Positions 17,932-25,527 of a stretch of DNA of 64,000 nucleotides are shown here, piece after piece. Within the stretch, counting starts at the first letter, position 1, and each line of letters opens with the position of its first letter. The position numbers and the translations under genes are program-made. The stretch comes from CAWUEZ02 sp963921355 (GTDB lineage Bacteria > Pseudomonadota > Alphaproteobacteria > Thalassobaculales > Thalassobaculaceae). Where the stretch lies: contig OZ001190.1 in the NCBI GenBank assembly GCA_963921355.3, positions 2,852,001 through 2,916,000 on the forward strand, given 5' to 3'. The notes beneath the pieces are model-generated. The model saw only the letters and a list, made by a program, of their open reading frames with translations, was not told the origin of the DNA and made no database searches.

Positions 17932-17950
17932 CTGCCCCGCGAGTCCGTCG

Positions 17951-18685
17951 CTACGGCAGCGGCAGCTTCGCCATCCGTCCGCCATCGACCGTGTAGACCT
18001 GACCGGTGATGAAGGCCGCGTCGTCGGAGGCGAGGAACGCCACCAGGGCCGCGACCTCCTGAGGCGACCCGGTCCGCCCGGCAGGATGGATGCGGCCGAT
18101 GTCGCGGCGGAACGCGTCCGGGTCGGGCTGGCCCTCGATGAACGCCTGGTTCAGCTCGGTGTCGATCCAGCCGGGGGCGACAGCGTTGCAGCGGATCCCC
18201 TCGGGGCCGTGGTCGACGGCGACGGCACGGGTCAGGCCGTGCAGCCCGGCCTTGGCGGCACAATAGGCGGCGTGCAGCGGGTTCGCCCCCAGCCCCTCGA
18301 TCGAGCCGATGTTGACGATGCTGCCCGAGGCGGCGCGCAGGTGCGGCAGGGCGGCCTGGATCAGCAGGAAGGGCGCGGTCAGGTTGAGCTGCAGGCTGCG
18401 CTGCCAGTCCTCGAGCGACATCGCCTCGATCCCGGCCTCCTGCATCATCCCGGCGTTGTTCACCAGCACGTCGAGCCGACCGGTGCGCGCGATCACCTCG
18501 GCAACGACGCGCGCCGGTTCCGCCGGGTCGGCGAGATCGGCGGCGATGCCGTCGAAATCCGGGTCGGATCCCCGCTGGGCGGTGACGACCGTGGCCCCGT
18601 CGTCGCGTAGCCGCTCGGCGATGGCGCGGCCGATGCCGGATCGCCCGCCGGTCACCAGCGCGACCTTGTCCCGAAACCGGGTCAC
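17951..18685 (-). CDS. Short-chain dehydrogenase/reductase
   Basis: A 244-residue classical SDR. It has the cofactor motif TGGRSGIG, NNAG, the Ser in NIGS and the catalytic Tyr-Lys in YCAAK, so it should be an active NAD(P)-dependent oxidoreductase. No ATG is suitably placed; the GTG at 18685 begins VTRFRDKVALVTG and overlaps the stop of the upstream SDR as GTGA, which implies coupled translation. The substrate is unknown. The paired SDR upstream is a distinct paralogue. Confidence 0.85.
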   Translation of the reverse strand: MTRFRDKVALVTGGRSGIGRAIAERLRDDGATVVTAQRGSDPDFDGIAADLADPAEPARVVAEVIARTGRLDVLVNNAGMMQEAGIEAMSLEDWQRSLQLNLTAPFLLIQAALPHLRAASGSIVNIGSIEGLGANPLHAAYCAAKAGLHGLTRAVAVDHGPEGIRCNAVAPGWIDTELNQAFIEGQPDPDAFRRDIGRIHPAGRTGSPQEVAALVAFLASDDAAFITGQVYTVDGGRMAKLPLP

Positions 18686-19416
18686 GAGACCGGCTTCCCG
18701 CCGTTGACGTCGATCAGCGCACCGCAGATGTAGCGTGCGGCGTCGGAGGCCAGGAACAGCACCACGTCGGCGATGTCGTCGGGCTCGGCGATGCGGCCGA
18801 CCGGCACGGTCTTCCCCAGCTCGGCGACGGCGGTGTCCGGATCGAAGCCGCGCTGGGCGAAGCCGGTGCGCAGCATCGGCGTGTTGACCTCGTTCGGGCA
18901 GACGGCGTTGATCCGGATGCCCTGGTGGGCGTGGTCCATGCCCATGCACTGGGTCAGCGAGGCGATCGCCGCCTTGGTCGCGCAGTAGAGCGCGTGGTTG
19001 GGACCGGGCGACCGCCCGCCCCAGCACGACGCGGTGTTGACGATCGCCCCGCCACCCGTCGTCGCCATCAGCGGGATGGCGGCGCGGCAGATCCGGAACG
19101 GCGCCTCGACATTCACCCCCATGGACAGCGCCCAGTCGGCGTCCGAGGTCTCGGTCACCGGCCCGCGGCTGATCACGCCCGCGTTGTTGATGACGATGTC
19201 GAGCCCGCCCAGCGCGTCCTGGGCCGCCTGGGGCAGCCCGTCGGCATAGGCCGGATCGAGCAGGTCGCCGGGCAGGGCGGCCTCGGCCTCTGTTCCCGCC
19301 GTATCCCGGTCGGCGACGGCGACCCGCGCGCCGGCGCGGCGCAGGCCGGACACAATGGCCGCCCCGATCCCGCCGGCCGCCCCGGTGACCAGCGCCCGTT
19401 TGCCGTCGAAGGTCAT
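18682..19416 (-). CDS. Short-chain dehydrogenase/reductase
   Basis: A 244-residue SDR with the cofactor motif TGAAGGIG, an Asp at the end of the second strand (VADRD) that favours NAD, NNAG, and the catalytic Tyr-Lys in YCATK. The start is the ATG at 19416 after a GGGAGCGGGC ribosome site. It is the first gene of a two-gene unit, overlapping the second SDR by four bases, and is divergent from a VOC-family gene. Two different SDRs translated together suggest successive steps on a related substrate, which cannot be named. Confidence 0.85.
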   Translation of the reverse strand: MTFDGKRALVTGAAGGIGAAIVSGLRRAGARVAVADRDTAGTEAEAALPGDLLDPAYADGLPQAAQDALGGLDIVINNAGVISRGPVTETSDADWALSMGVNVEAPFRICRAAIPLMATTGGGAIVNTASCWGGRSPGPNHALYCATKAAIASLTQCMGMDHAHQGIRINAVCPNEVNTPMLRTGFAQRGFDPDTAVAELGKTVPVGRIAEPDDIADVVLFLASDAARYICGALIDVNGGKPVS

Positions 19417-19497
19417 AAAGCCCGCTCCCGCCCAATTCCGTGCACAGTGGCATACTGCTGTCCGCATGATCGAACACCGGGCGGGAAGGCCGCGCAA

Positions 19498-19875
19498 ATG
19501 GGAAAAGCTCCGCACGGATACCTTTGTGTGACGCCGTACTTCACCGTCGCGGACGCCGATGGGTTCATGGCGTTCGTGGCCGCGGTTCTCGATGCCAGGG
19601 TGGTGAAGGAAAACCGCTACCCGGACGGATCGATCCAGCATGCCCGGCTGGAGATCGGCGACAGCCTGATCATGCTCAACCAGGCGACGGCGGACTATCC
19701 GCCCAACACCTCGCAGATGCATGTCTATGTCGACGATGTCGACGTGGCGTACCGGCTGGCTCTGGAGCATGGGGCGGTCAGCCTGATGGCGCCGATGATC
19801 CGCCCCCATGGCGACCGGATGGCCGGGTTCACGGATCCCGGCGGAAACGTCTGGTGGGTGGCGCAGGCGGTATAG
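19498..19875 (+). CDS. VOC-family (glyoxalase/bleomycin-resistance fold) protein
   Basis: A 125-residue single-module vicinal-oxygen-chelate protein, half of a typical dimer. It begins VTPYFTVADADGFMAFV and ends FTDPGGNVWWVAQ, both typical of PhnB-like members, with a central MHVYVDDVDVAYRLALEHG. It may bind or modify a small molecule; no specific substrate can be given. It is divergent from the SDR pair and lies 71 bases upstream of the tartrate dehydrogenase-type gene. Confidence 0.82.
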   Translation: MGKAPHGYLCVTPYFTVADADGFMAFVAAVLDARVVKENRYPDGSIQHARLEIGDSLIMLNQATADYPPNTSQMHVYVDDVDVAYRLALEHGAVSLMAPMIRPHGDRMAGFTDPGGNVWWVAQAV

Positions 19876-19946
19876 ATCCCTTGAAGGCGGCGTTCCCGGG
19901 CTCTATCGCTGTCTCTGACCATCGCAAAGCTACGAAGGACAGCTCC

Positions 19947-21023
19947 ATGCGCGCATACAGGATCGCCGCCATTCCCGGCGACGGCATCGGCGGCGAGGTG
20001 ATCAGTGCCGGGACCCGGGTCCTGCAGGCCGTGGCCGCGCGCGACGGCGGGTTCTCGCTCGAGGTCGAGAACTTCCCCTGGGGGACGGACTACTACCTGG
20101 AGACCGGCAAAATGATGCCGGAGGACGGGCTGAACGCGCTGCGGCCGTTCGATGCGATCTATTTCGGCTCGGCCGGCGACCCGCGGGTACCCGACCACAT
20201 TTCGCTCTGGGGCCTGCGGCTCGCCATCTGCCAGCCGCTGGACCAGTACGCCAACGTGCGCCCGGCCCGGTTGCTGCCGGGCATCGAGGGACCGCTGCGC
20301 GGTGTCGGGCCGGAAGATCTCGACTGGGTGATCGTGCGCGAGAATTCCGAAGGCGAGTACGCCGGGGTCGGCGGGCGGGCCCATACCGGCCTGCCGGAAG
20401 AGGTCGGCATGGATGTCGCCGTCTTTACCCGCACCGGGGTGGAACGCATCCAGCGTTTCGCGCTGGACCTCGCCCGCTCACGCCCGCGCAAGAAGCTGAC
20501 CCTGGTCACCAAATCCAACGCCCAGCGCCACGGCATGGTGTTCTGGGATCAGGTGTTCGAAGAGGTGCGCGCCGACTTCCCGGATGTCGAGGTCGACAAG
20601 ATGCTGGTCGACGCTATGACCACGCGCATGGTGCTCGACCCGCGGTCGCTCGACACGATCGTCGCCACCAACCTGCATGCCGACGTGCTGTCCGACCTTG
20701 CCGCCGCGCTCACCGGCTCGCTCGGGATCGCGCCGACGGCGAACCTGCGGCCCGAGCGTGATGCGCCGTCGATGTTCGAGCCGATCCATGGCTCGGCCTT
20801 CGACATCATGGGGCAGGGGATCGCCAACCCGATCGGCTCGTTCTGGACCGCGGCCATGATGCTGGACCACCTCGGTGAGCCTGCGGCGGCGGCCGCGCTG
20901 ATGACCGCGGTCGAACGGGTCACCGCCGACGGAAGGGTGCTGACCCGCGACCTCGGCGGCAATGCCACCACCGAACAGGTGACCGACGAAGTGCTGGCGG
21001 CGCTGGAGGGACGCAACGCCTGA
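19947..21023 (+). CDS. Tartrate/malate dehydrogenase-type decarboxylating dehydrogenase
   Basis: A 358-residue member of the isocitrate/isopropylmalate dehydrogenase family. The segment IYFGSAGDPRVPDHISLWGLRLAI is characteristic of the tartrate dehydrogenase/decarboxylase and D-malate dehydrogenase branch rather than LeuB. Metal and substrate residues lie in VDAMTTRMVLDPRSLD and ATNLHADVLSDLAAAL. It would oxidise tartrate or D-malate with NAD in the cytoplasm. The start is the ATG at 19947. An alternative oxidase gene follows 100 bases later. Confidence 0.86.
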   Translation: MRAYRIAAIPGDGIGGEVISAGTRVLQAVAARDGGFSLEVENFPWGTDYYLETGKMMPEDGLNALRPFDAIYFGSAGDPRVPDHISLWGLRLAICQPLDQYANVRPARLLPGIEGPLRGVGPEDLDWVIVRENSEGEYAGVGGRAHTGLPEEVGMDVAVFTRTGVERIQRFALDLARSRPRKKLTLVTKSNAQRHGMVFWDQVFEEVRADFPDVEVDKMLVDAMTTRMVLDPRSLDTIVATNLHADVLSDLAAALTGSLGIAPTANLRPERDAPSMFEPIHGSAFDIMGQGIANPIGSFWTAAMMLDHLGEPAAAAALMTAVERVTADGRVLTRDLGGNATTEQVTDEVLAALEGRNA

Positions 21024-21123
21024 CCGCTCAGGCTGGCGGCAAGCTGTCCCGACGGTCCCGTTCGGTTTCGATTGCGCGGGTCCCGCACCTTTCCTATCTG
21101 TCGATCGTGAAATGGAGGCGCGC

Positions 21124-21798
21124 ATGTCGGACCACCTGAACGCCACCGCCGAGTCGGCGCCAGTCCAGACCCATCGGGACCCCCGGGACGCCAGCGATCG
21201 TATCGCCCTGCTGTTCGTGAAGGCGCTGCGGTTCGTCGCCGACCGGTTCTTCGCCAAGCGCTACGGCCACCGGGCCGTGGTGCTGGAGACGGTTGCCGCT
21301 GTGCCGGGCATGGTGGCGGGGCTGCTCCAGCATCTGCGGTCGCTGCGGACCATTGAAGATGACCGAGGCTGGGTGCGCGAACTGCTGGACGAGGCAGAGA
21401 ATGAACGCATGCATCTGATGACGTTCATCCACATCGCTCAGCCGACGATTCTCGAGCGCGCGGTCATCGCCATTACCCAGGCGATCTTCTACAACTTCTA
21501 CTTCTTCCTCTACCTGTTCGCGCCCAAGACCGCGCACCGGGTGATCGGCTATTTCGAGGAAGAGGCGGTCACCAGCTACACCCAGTACCTGGCAGAGATC
21601 GACGAGGGCCGTCATCCGAACCCGCCGGCGCCGAAAATCGCCGTCGACTACTGGAAACTGTCGGATGACGCGACGCTGCGCGACGTGGTGGTGGTGGTGC
21701 GGGCCGACGAAGCCGGACACCGGGACCGCAACCACGAATTCGCTGACAGCCTCGCCAAGGGACAGCTGCCGCACGGCGATCGCTCTGCCGCCGAGTAG
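21124..21798 (+). CDS. aox: Alternative oxidase (ubiquinol:oxygen oxidoreductase)
   Basis: A 224-residue membrane-associated di-iron oxidase that passes electrons from ubiquinol to oxygen without pumping protons and is insensitive to cyanide. All iron ligands of the family are in place: Glu55 in LET, Glu94 and His97 in NERMH, the Glu in the FEEEA motif at 144-148, and Glu196 and His199 in RADEAGH. The hydrophobic helices at about 107-135 fit the monotopic membrane anchor. The start at 21124 is preferred over one four codons earlier. Found in some alphaproteobacteria but not a housekeeping gene. Confidence 0.95.
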   Translation: MSDHLNATAESAPVQTHRDPRDASDRIALLFVKALRFVADRFFAKRYGHRAVVLETVAAVPGMVAGLLQHLRSLRTIEDDRGWVRELLDEAENERMHLMTFIHIAQPTILERAVIAITQAIFYNFYFFLYLFAPKTAHRVIGYFEEEAVTSYTQYLAEIDEGRHPNPPAPKIAVDYWKLSDDATLRDVVVVVRADEAGHRDRNHEFADSLAKGQLPHGDRSAAE

Positions 21799-21893
21799 GC
21801 CGTCCGACCTGGACCTGCTCTAAGTCTATGATTCAGATCGGTTTCACACGTTTTGTCGGAAATCAGAGTGTTTCCGTCAGAACGTGATCCGAT

Positions 21894-22124
21894 CTACAGC
21901 GCGTCCAGGTCGATGTCGAGGACGCTCATGTTGAAGTGGTAGCAGATCTCGCCGTCCTCATCGTCGCGGAACACCACGCCGAGGAACTCGTCGTCCAGGT
22001 TGACCTCGACGGAATCGTCCTTGTTGGGCCGCGGCACCAGCGCGATCCGGTTGTTGTTGAACCGGTTGCGCAGATACGCCTGAACCTGGGCGATCTCCTT
22101 TGGCGTCACGGCGGCCTCCTCCAC
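21894..22124 (-). CDS. DUF3126-family small protein
   Basis: A 76-residue acidic protein containing IAQVQAYLRNRFNNNRIALVPR and a C-terminal VNLDDEFLGVVFRDDEDGEICYHFNMSVLDIDL. This matches the small conserved alphaproteobacterial family DUF3126, of unknown function. It has no signal or membrane segment. The ATG at 22124 is used; a GTG five codons later (before TPKEIAQ) is an alternative start. Confidence 0.8.
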   Translation of the reverse strand: MEEAAVTPKEIAQVQAYLRNRFNNNRIALVPRPNKDDSVEVNLDDEFLGVVFRDDEDGEICYHFNMSVLDIDLDAL

Positions 22125-22537
22125 AGCGGCAAATCAGATCCCGGCACGTGGCCGGGACGGGAAGGCGGCACCGACGATCGCCGCTCTTGGCCATGGGCTT
22201 ATCCTACCGGCGGGGAGCGCGCAACTGCGCCCTTCGACATGAGCCAGGGATCAGGCCCTTCGACACGCCCCCGGATCAACCCCGCCCCGGATTAAATCCG
22301 GGGTTAATCCGGGGCGGGTTCTGCTCAGGGCGAGGTCTAAGAGAAAACCACCGCGGTCCTGGACTTGATCCAGGACCCATGCCGGAGAGGGCAGGGGCAT
22401 GCGACCGACCCGGTGTTGGCGTGCTCCCGGCTGCCCAGGCATGGATCCTGAATCGAGTTCAGGATCGCGAACCTGGGGGAGACGCACCGCGTTCTCGCGT
22501 ATACTCGGCAAACCGTGTCACGCACCGCGGGTCGCCC
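22125..22537. repeat. Repeat-packed intergenic region
   Basis: No gene is seen in these 413 bases; they hold several palindromic repeats. One lies at 22281-22318 with 15-base arms CCCGCCCCGGATTAA/TTAATCCGGGGCGGG. GGTCCTGGA/TCCAGGACC lies at 22355-22377 and GATCCTGAA/TTCAGGATC at 22444-22466. Two pieces, 22228-22241 and 22321-22337, match one arm of the inverted repeat at 24111-24204, so one element appears to have been split by insertion of another. Confidence 0.75.
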
Positions 22538-23347
22538 ATGCTTGCACGACAAAGCCTCCGGTTTGCCCTGACTCTGTTCCTGGTCTGGGCCGTGCCGGTG
22601 GAACGCTCGATGGCGGCATCCGCCTCTGATACGCTGTCCGCATCCGCCCCGCCCTCCGCGGTCGACGACCAGGCCCTGGCGCCGCTGCGCCGGATGCTCG
22701 AGTCGCTGGCAAACGCGCGGGCGCTCAGCGCCCGGGGCCGGGTGACCTACGACGTGGTGCAGGAGTGCGGACAGAAGCTGCAGTTCGCCGAGACCCGGAC
22801 GGTTGCGCTCCGCCGGCCCGACCGGTTGCGGGCCACGATCATTCGCGATGACGGCCACGAGCGCCACATCTACTACGACGGCAGCACCCTGACGGTGCTC
22901 GACGTCGATCGGGGCGAACGGCTCTACACCCGGGTCACGGCACCGCCCACGGTCGAGGACCTGTTGCCGTTCGCGGCCGCGCGCTACGGGATCGACATGC
23001 CGTTCGCGGATTTCGTCATGCCCGATGCCGTCGACCGGGTTCCCGCCGCCCTCGAGACGGGGTCATGGATCGGCGCCCACGCGGTTGCCGGGGAGCCGGC
23101 GGATCATCTGGCGTTCCGTCAGGCCGAACTGGATTGGCAGATCTGGATCGCGCGGGACGAGCCGATCCGCCCGCTGAAGTTCGTCGTCACCTACAAGCGG
23201 CTGCCGGCAGCACCGCAGTTCTCGGTGACCTTCGACGCCTGGCAGGCGCCGGAGGGCTTGCCGGACGCGACCTTTGTCTTCACCACGGCGGAGGCGGATA
23301 TCGAGGTGCCCGCCGTTCCGAACCCTCCGTCCGGGCGGGCGCAATGA
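22538..23347 (+). CDS. Exported DUF2092-family protein
   Basis: A 269-residue secreted protein. Residues 1-26 (QSLRFALTLFLVWAVPVERSMAA) are a signal peptide. The mature part has the layout of DUF2092, a periplasmic family with a LolA/LolB-like fold: an early helix (LAPLRRMLESLANARALSARG), strand-rich centre with TVALRRPDRLRATI and YYDGSTLTVLD, and a late FKVV-like KFVVTYKRLP. Function is unknown, possibly lipid or lipoprotein handling. The start ATG follows a repeat-packed spacer; its stop overlaps the next start as ATGA. Confidence 0.8.
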   Translation: MLARQSLRFALTLFLVWAVPVERSMAASASDTLSASAPPSAVDDQALAPLRRMLESLANARALSARGRVTYDVVQECGQKLQFAETRTVALRRPDRLRATIIRDDGHERHIYYDGSTLTVLDVDRGERLYTRVTAPPTVEDLLPFAAARYGIDMPFADFVMPDAVDRVPAALETGSWIGAHAVAGEPADHLAFRQAELDWQIWIARDEPIRPLKFVVTYKRLPAAPQFSVTFDAWQAPEGLPDATFVFTTAEADIEVPAVPNPPSGRAQ

Positions 23348-24108
23348 TCCGGCCGGTCGGCCTGCTCGTGGCCGGCTTCGTCGCCGGAACCGTCTTCGCC
23401 GGTTTCGCCGCGCCGTCGCCGGAGCCGTTCACCAGGGAAGGCCCGGCGGCGCGGGGGTCGCTGACACCGGATGACACCCCGATCAGCCCCCCAGTTGACG
23501 GCGGTGAGCCCTACGACGTCTGGCCACCGCCGTCCGAGGACCCCCAGGACCCGGCGGTGGCCGAGGTGGAGGATCCCGACAGCAGGCGCGAGGAGCTGGC
23601 GTCACGCGACCCGGATGGCTGGCGGAGCTGGCGCAGCCACTGGTACCACCGCCACCATTCCGACCAGGCGGCGTTCCGGCGCCTGCACTGCCAGCCGGAA
23701 CGGGTCTTCGTCGCGGACGCTCTCCACCTGCGGTGCGGCGGCTTGTGGCTGGCTCGGGCCTTTGTCGACGGCGCCTTCGGCTACGGCGTCGTCGGGGCAC
23801 CCGAGGGCTACGTGACCCACGCGCTGGACGGGCCGTGCGAGCCGGTCCGCCTCGACACCACGGCGTACTGCTACCTGGATGGGGTGTTCTACGTCACCGT
23901 GGTCCGGGGCACGGCGCGGCCGCACCAGGTGGTCGCGGCTCCGGTTGGCGCGCGGGTCTCCAGCGTCCCCGACGCGACGGTCTTCATCAGCCACCGGGGC
24001 GTCGAGTATCTGCAGTTCGACCGCACCTTCTTCGACGAGGATCCGGCCGGCGGCGGCCCCCGCTACCGGGTGGTCGACAACCCGTTCCTGCCGTCCGACC
24101 GGGGATAG
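23344..24108 (+). CDS. Exported hypothetical protein
   Basis: A 254-residue protein not assigned to a named family. A hydrophobic N-terminus (VGLLVAGFVAGTVFAGFAA) serves as signal peptide or anchor. A Pro/Asp/Glu-rich linker (about residues 28-80) leads to a Trp/His-rich stretch around DGWRSWRSHWYHRHH, then a compact domain with four Cys and repeated GYGVVG, YCYLDGVFYV and FISHRGVEYLQF segments that look like SH3-type beta strands. It overlaps the DUF2092 gene by four bases, so the two are co-translated and probably act together in the envelope. Confidence 0.75.
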   Translation: MIRPVGLLVAGFVAGTVFAGFAAPSPEPFTREGPAARGSLTPDDTPISPPVDGGEPYDVWPPPSEDPQDPAVAEVEDPDSRREELASRDPDGWRSWRSHWYHRHHSDQAAFRRLHCQPERVFVADALHLRCGGLWLARAFVDGAFGYGVVGAPEGYVTHALDGPCEPVRLDTTAYCYLDGVFYVTVVRGTARPHQVVAAPVGARVSSVPDATVFISHRGVEYLQFDRTFFDEDPAGGGPRYRVVDNPFLPSDRG

Positions 24109-24110
24109 GG

Positions 24111-24204
24111 CGCCCTTCGACATGGGCCTGCGGCCCTGCTCAGGGCGAGGTCGATAAGAAAGTACCTCGCCCTGAGCAGGCGCGGAGCGCCGTGTCGAAG
24201 GGCG
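24111..24204. repeat. Large interspersed inverted repeat
   Basis: Outer arms CGCCCTTCGACA (24111-24122) and TGTCGAAGGGCG (24193-24204) and inner 17-base arms CCTGCTCAGGGCGAGGT (24135-24151) and ACCTCGCCCTGAGCAGG (24164-24180) are symmetrically placed around a 12-base centre. It starts just after the stop codon at 24108. Parts of the same element occur at 22228-22241 and 22321-22337. It could act as a bidirectional transcription stop or as a dispersed repeat. Confidence 0.82.
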
Positions 24205-24344
24205 TCCGCATTCATTGCCGGGGTTGATCTGCATCACGGTTCGTCCGGAACATTTCTTCAAGACTATCAGGAAGTTCGGGGCTTGATTGCGAGGCTGGCG
24301 GTTCGTCGTTCTTCGCGATCAAGCTTTACTCGGAGGGTCAGTGC

Positions 24345-25481
24345 ATGGGGGATCTGCGCGGTTTCATCGTCGCCGGGGTGATTGGCCTCTCGGTCGGTGC
24401 CGGTTCCTTGGCGACAGCCCGAGCCGACGGCTCAGTGTCGCCATTCCTCGACCTCGGTGGTTCGTCCTGGATCGTTTCGGACAGTATCGGCACCGAGCCG
24501 GACGCGAAGTCCCGACAGGACTATCAGTTCAATGTCGGCGGCACTGAGTTCTTGGCCCAGGCGCCGGAGGGCGGCGAGAAGGCCTTGTTCGAGGACGCCG
24601 ACGAGGCGGCCCGCCAGACGTCGAATCCGCTCGGCGGCGATTTTATGGTGCTGATCAACGAGTGGAACATCGACTATTTCGAGAGCGATGACGTCGCCAA
24701 TACCGGCACCAAGGAATCCTACACCCACGTCTTCCAGCCGGTGATCCCGTTCTCCATGAAGGAGACGATCGGGCCGGACTGGATCCTGGTGAACCGGCCG
24801 ACCCTGCCGATCATCTACGAGGCGGATGTCCCATCCGGGTTCAACCCGAACTTCCCGCCGGGCGAGCGCTTCAAGGACAATTTCGAGTTCAGCCAGGGCG
24901 GCGGCCTCGCCGACATCAGCCACTTCTCGCTGCTCGGGACCTCGGTTTCCCAGGAATCCTCGTTTCTCGGCCGGGGCGACCGGGTCCTTGCTGCTGGCTT
25001 CAGTCTGAACATCCCGTCCGGCACCGACGGGTTCTCGAACAACGTCTGGGCCGCCGGCCCGGCGGCGGTCGGCGCGTTCATCGGCGAAAAGGGCATTCTC
25101 GGGGCACTGGTCCAGACCCAGTTCGACTTCGCCGATGCGGGGGTGAACAACGGCCACGACGTGATGATTCTGCAGCCGTTCTACTACTGGAACCTGGGGG
25201 ATGGCTGGCAGGTCGGCGGCGCCCCGCTGATGCAGTTCGACTTCAACACCTACGAGCATCAGATCCCTATCGGCATGGGTCTGCAGAAGACCCATCTGTT
25301 CCAGCTCGGCGGCGGAGCGGTGCTGCCGGTCCGGTTCGGACTCGAAGGCCGCTACCACGTCGCTCAGAACGACTTCTTCGGCCAGGAATACTCGGTCGTC
25401 TTAAGCATCTCGCCGATCCTGCCGAACATCTTTTCGAACATGTTGCGCGGCTGCCCGCTGATGAGCGTGGGCGGCTGTTGA
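24345..25481 (+). CDS. Predicted outer-membrane beta-barrel protein
   Basis: A 378-residue exported protein. Residues 1-28 (FIVAGVIGLSVGAGSLATARA) form a signal peptide. The rest alternates amphipathic strands such as FQPVIPF, AGFSLNIPSG, ALVQTQFDFADAG, ILQPFYYWNLGDGWQVGGAP and LGGGAVLPVRFGLEGRY, a pattern shared with the neuromedin-U-like/phenol meta-pathway group of outer-membrane proteins. It has no C-terminal Phe, so barrel membership is inferred. A CGGAGGGTCAG ribosome site precedes the ATG. The sulfatase gene follows 46 bases later. Confidence 0.68.
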   Translation: MGDLRGFIVAGVIGLSVGAGSLATARADGSVSPFLDLGGSSWIVSDSIGTEPDAKSRQDYQFNVGGTEFLAQAPEGGEKALFEDADEAARQTSNPLGGDFMVLINEWNIDYFESDDVANTGTKESYTHVFQPVIPFSMKETIGPDWILVNRPTLPIIYEADVPSGFNPNFPPGERFKDNFEFSQGGGLADISHFSLLGTSVSQESSFLGRGDRVLAAGFSLNIPSGTDGFSNNVWAAGPAAVGAFIGEKGILGALVQTQFDFADAGVNNGHDVMILQPFYYWNLGDGWQVGGAPLMQFDFNTYEHQIPIGMGLQKTHLFQLGGGAVLPVRFGLEGRYHVAQNDFFGQEYSVVLSISPILPNIFSNMLRGCPLMSVGGC

Positions 25482-25527
25482 ACAAGTCCAGCCACCAGCA
25501 ATTGCAGCTAAAACCGCGGAGGAACAG

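Noticed and set aside
15643..17985. Minus-strand open frame of 780 codons opposite the GNAT gene and guaA
   Set aside because: Antisense shadow of guaA with no recognisable domain and no ribosome site.
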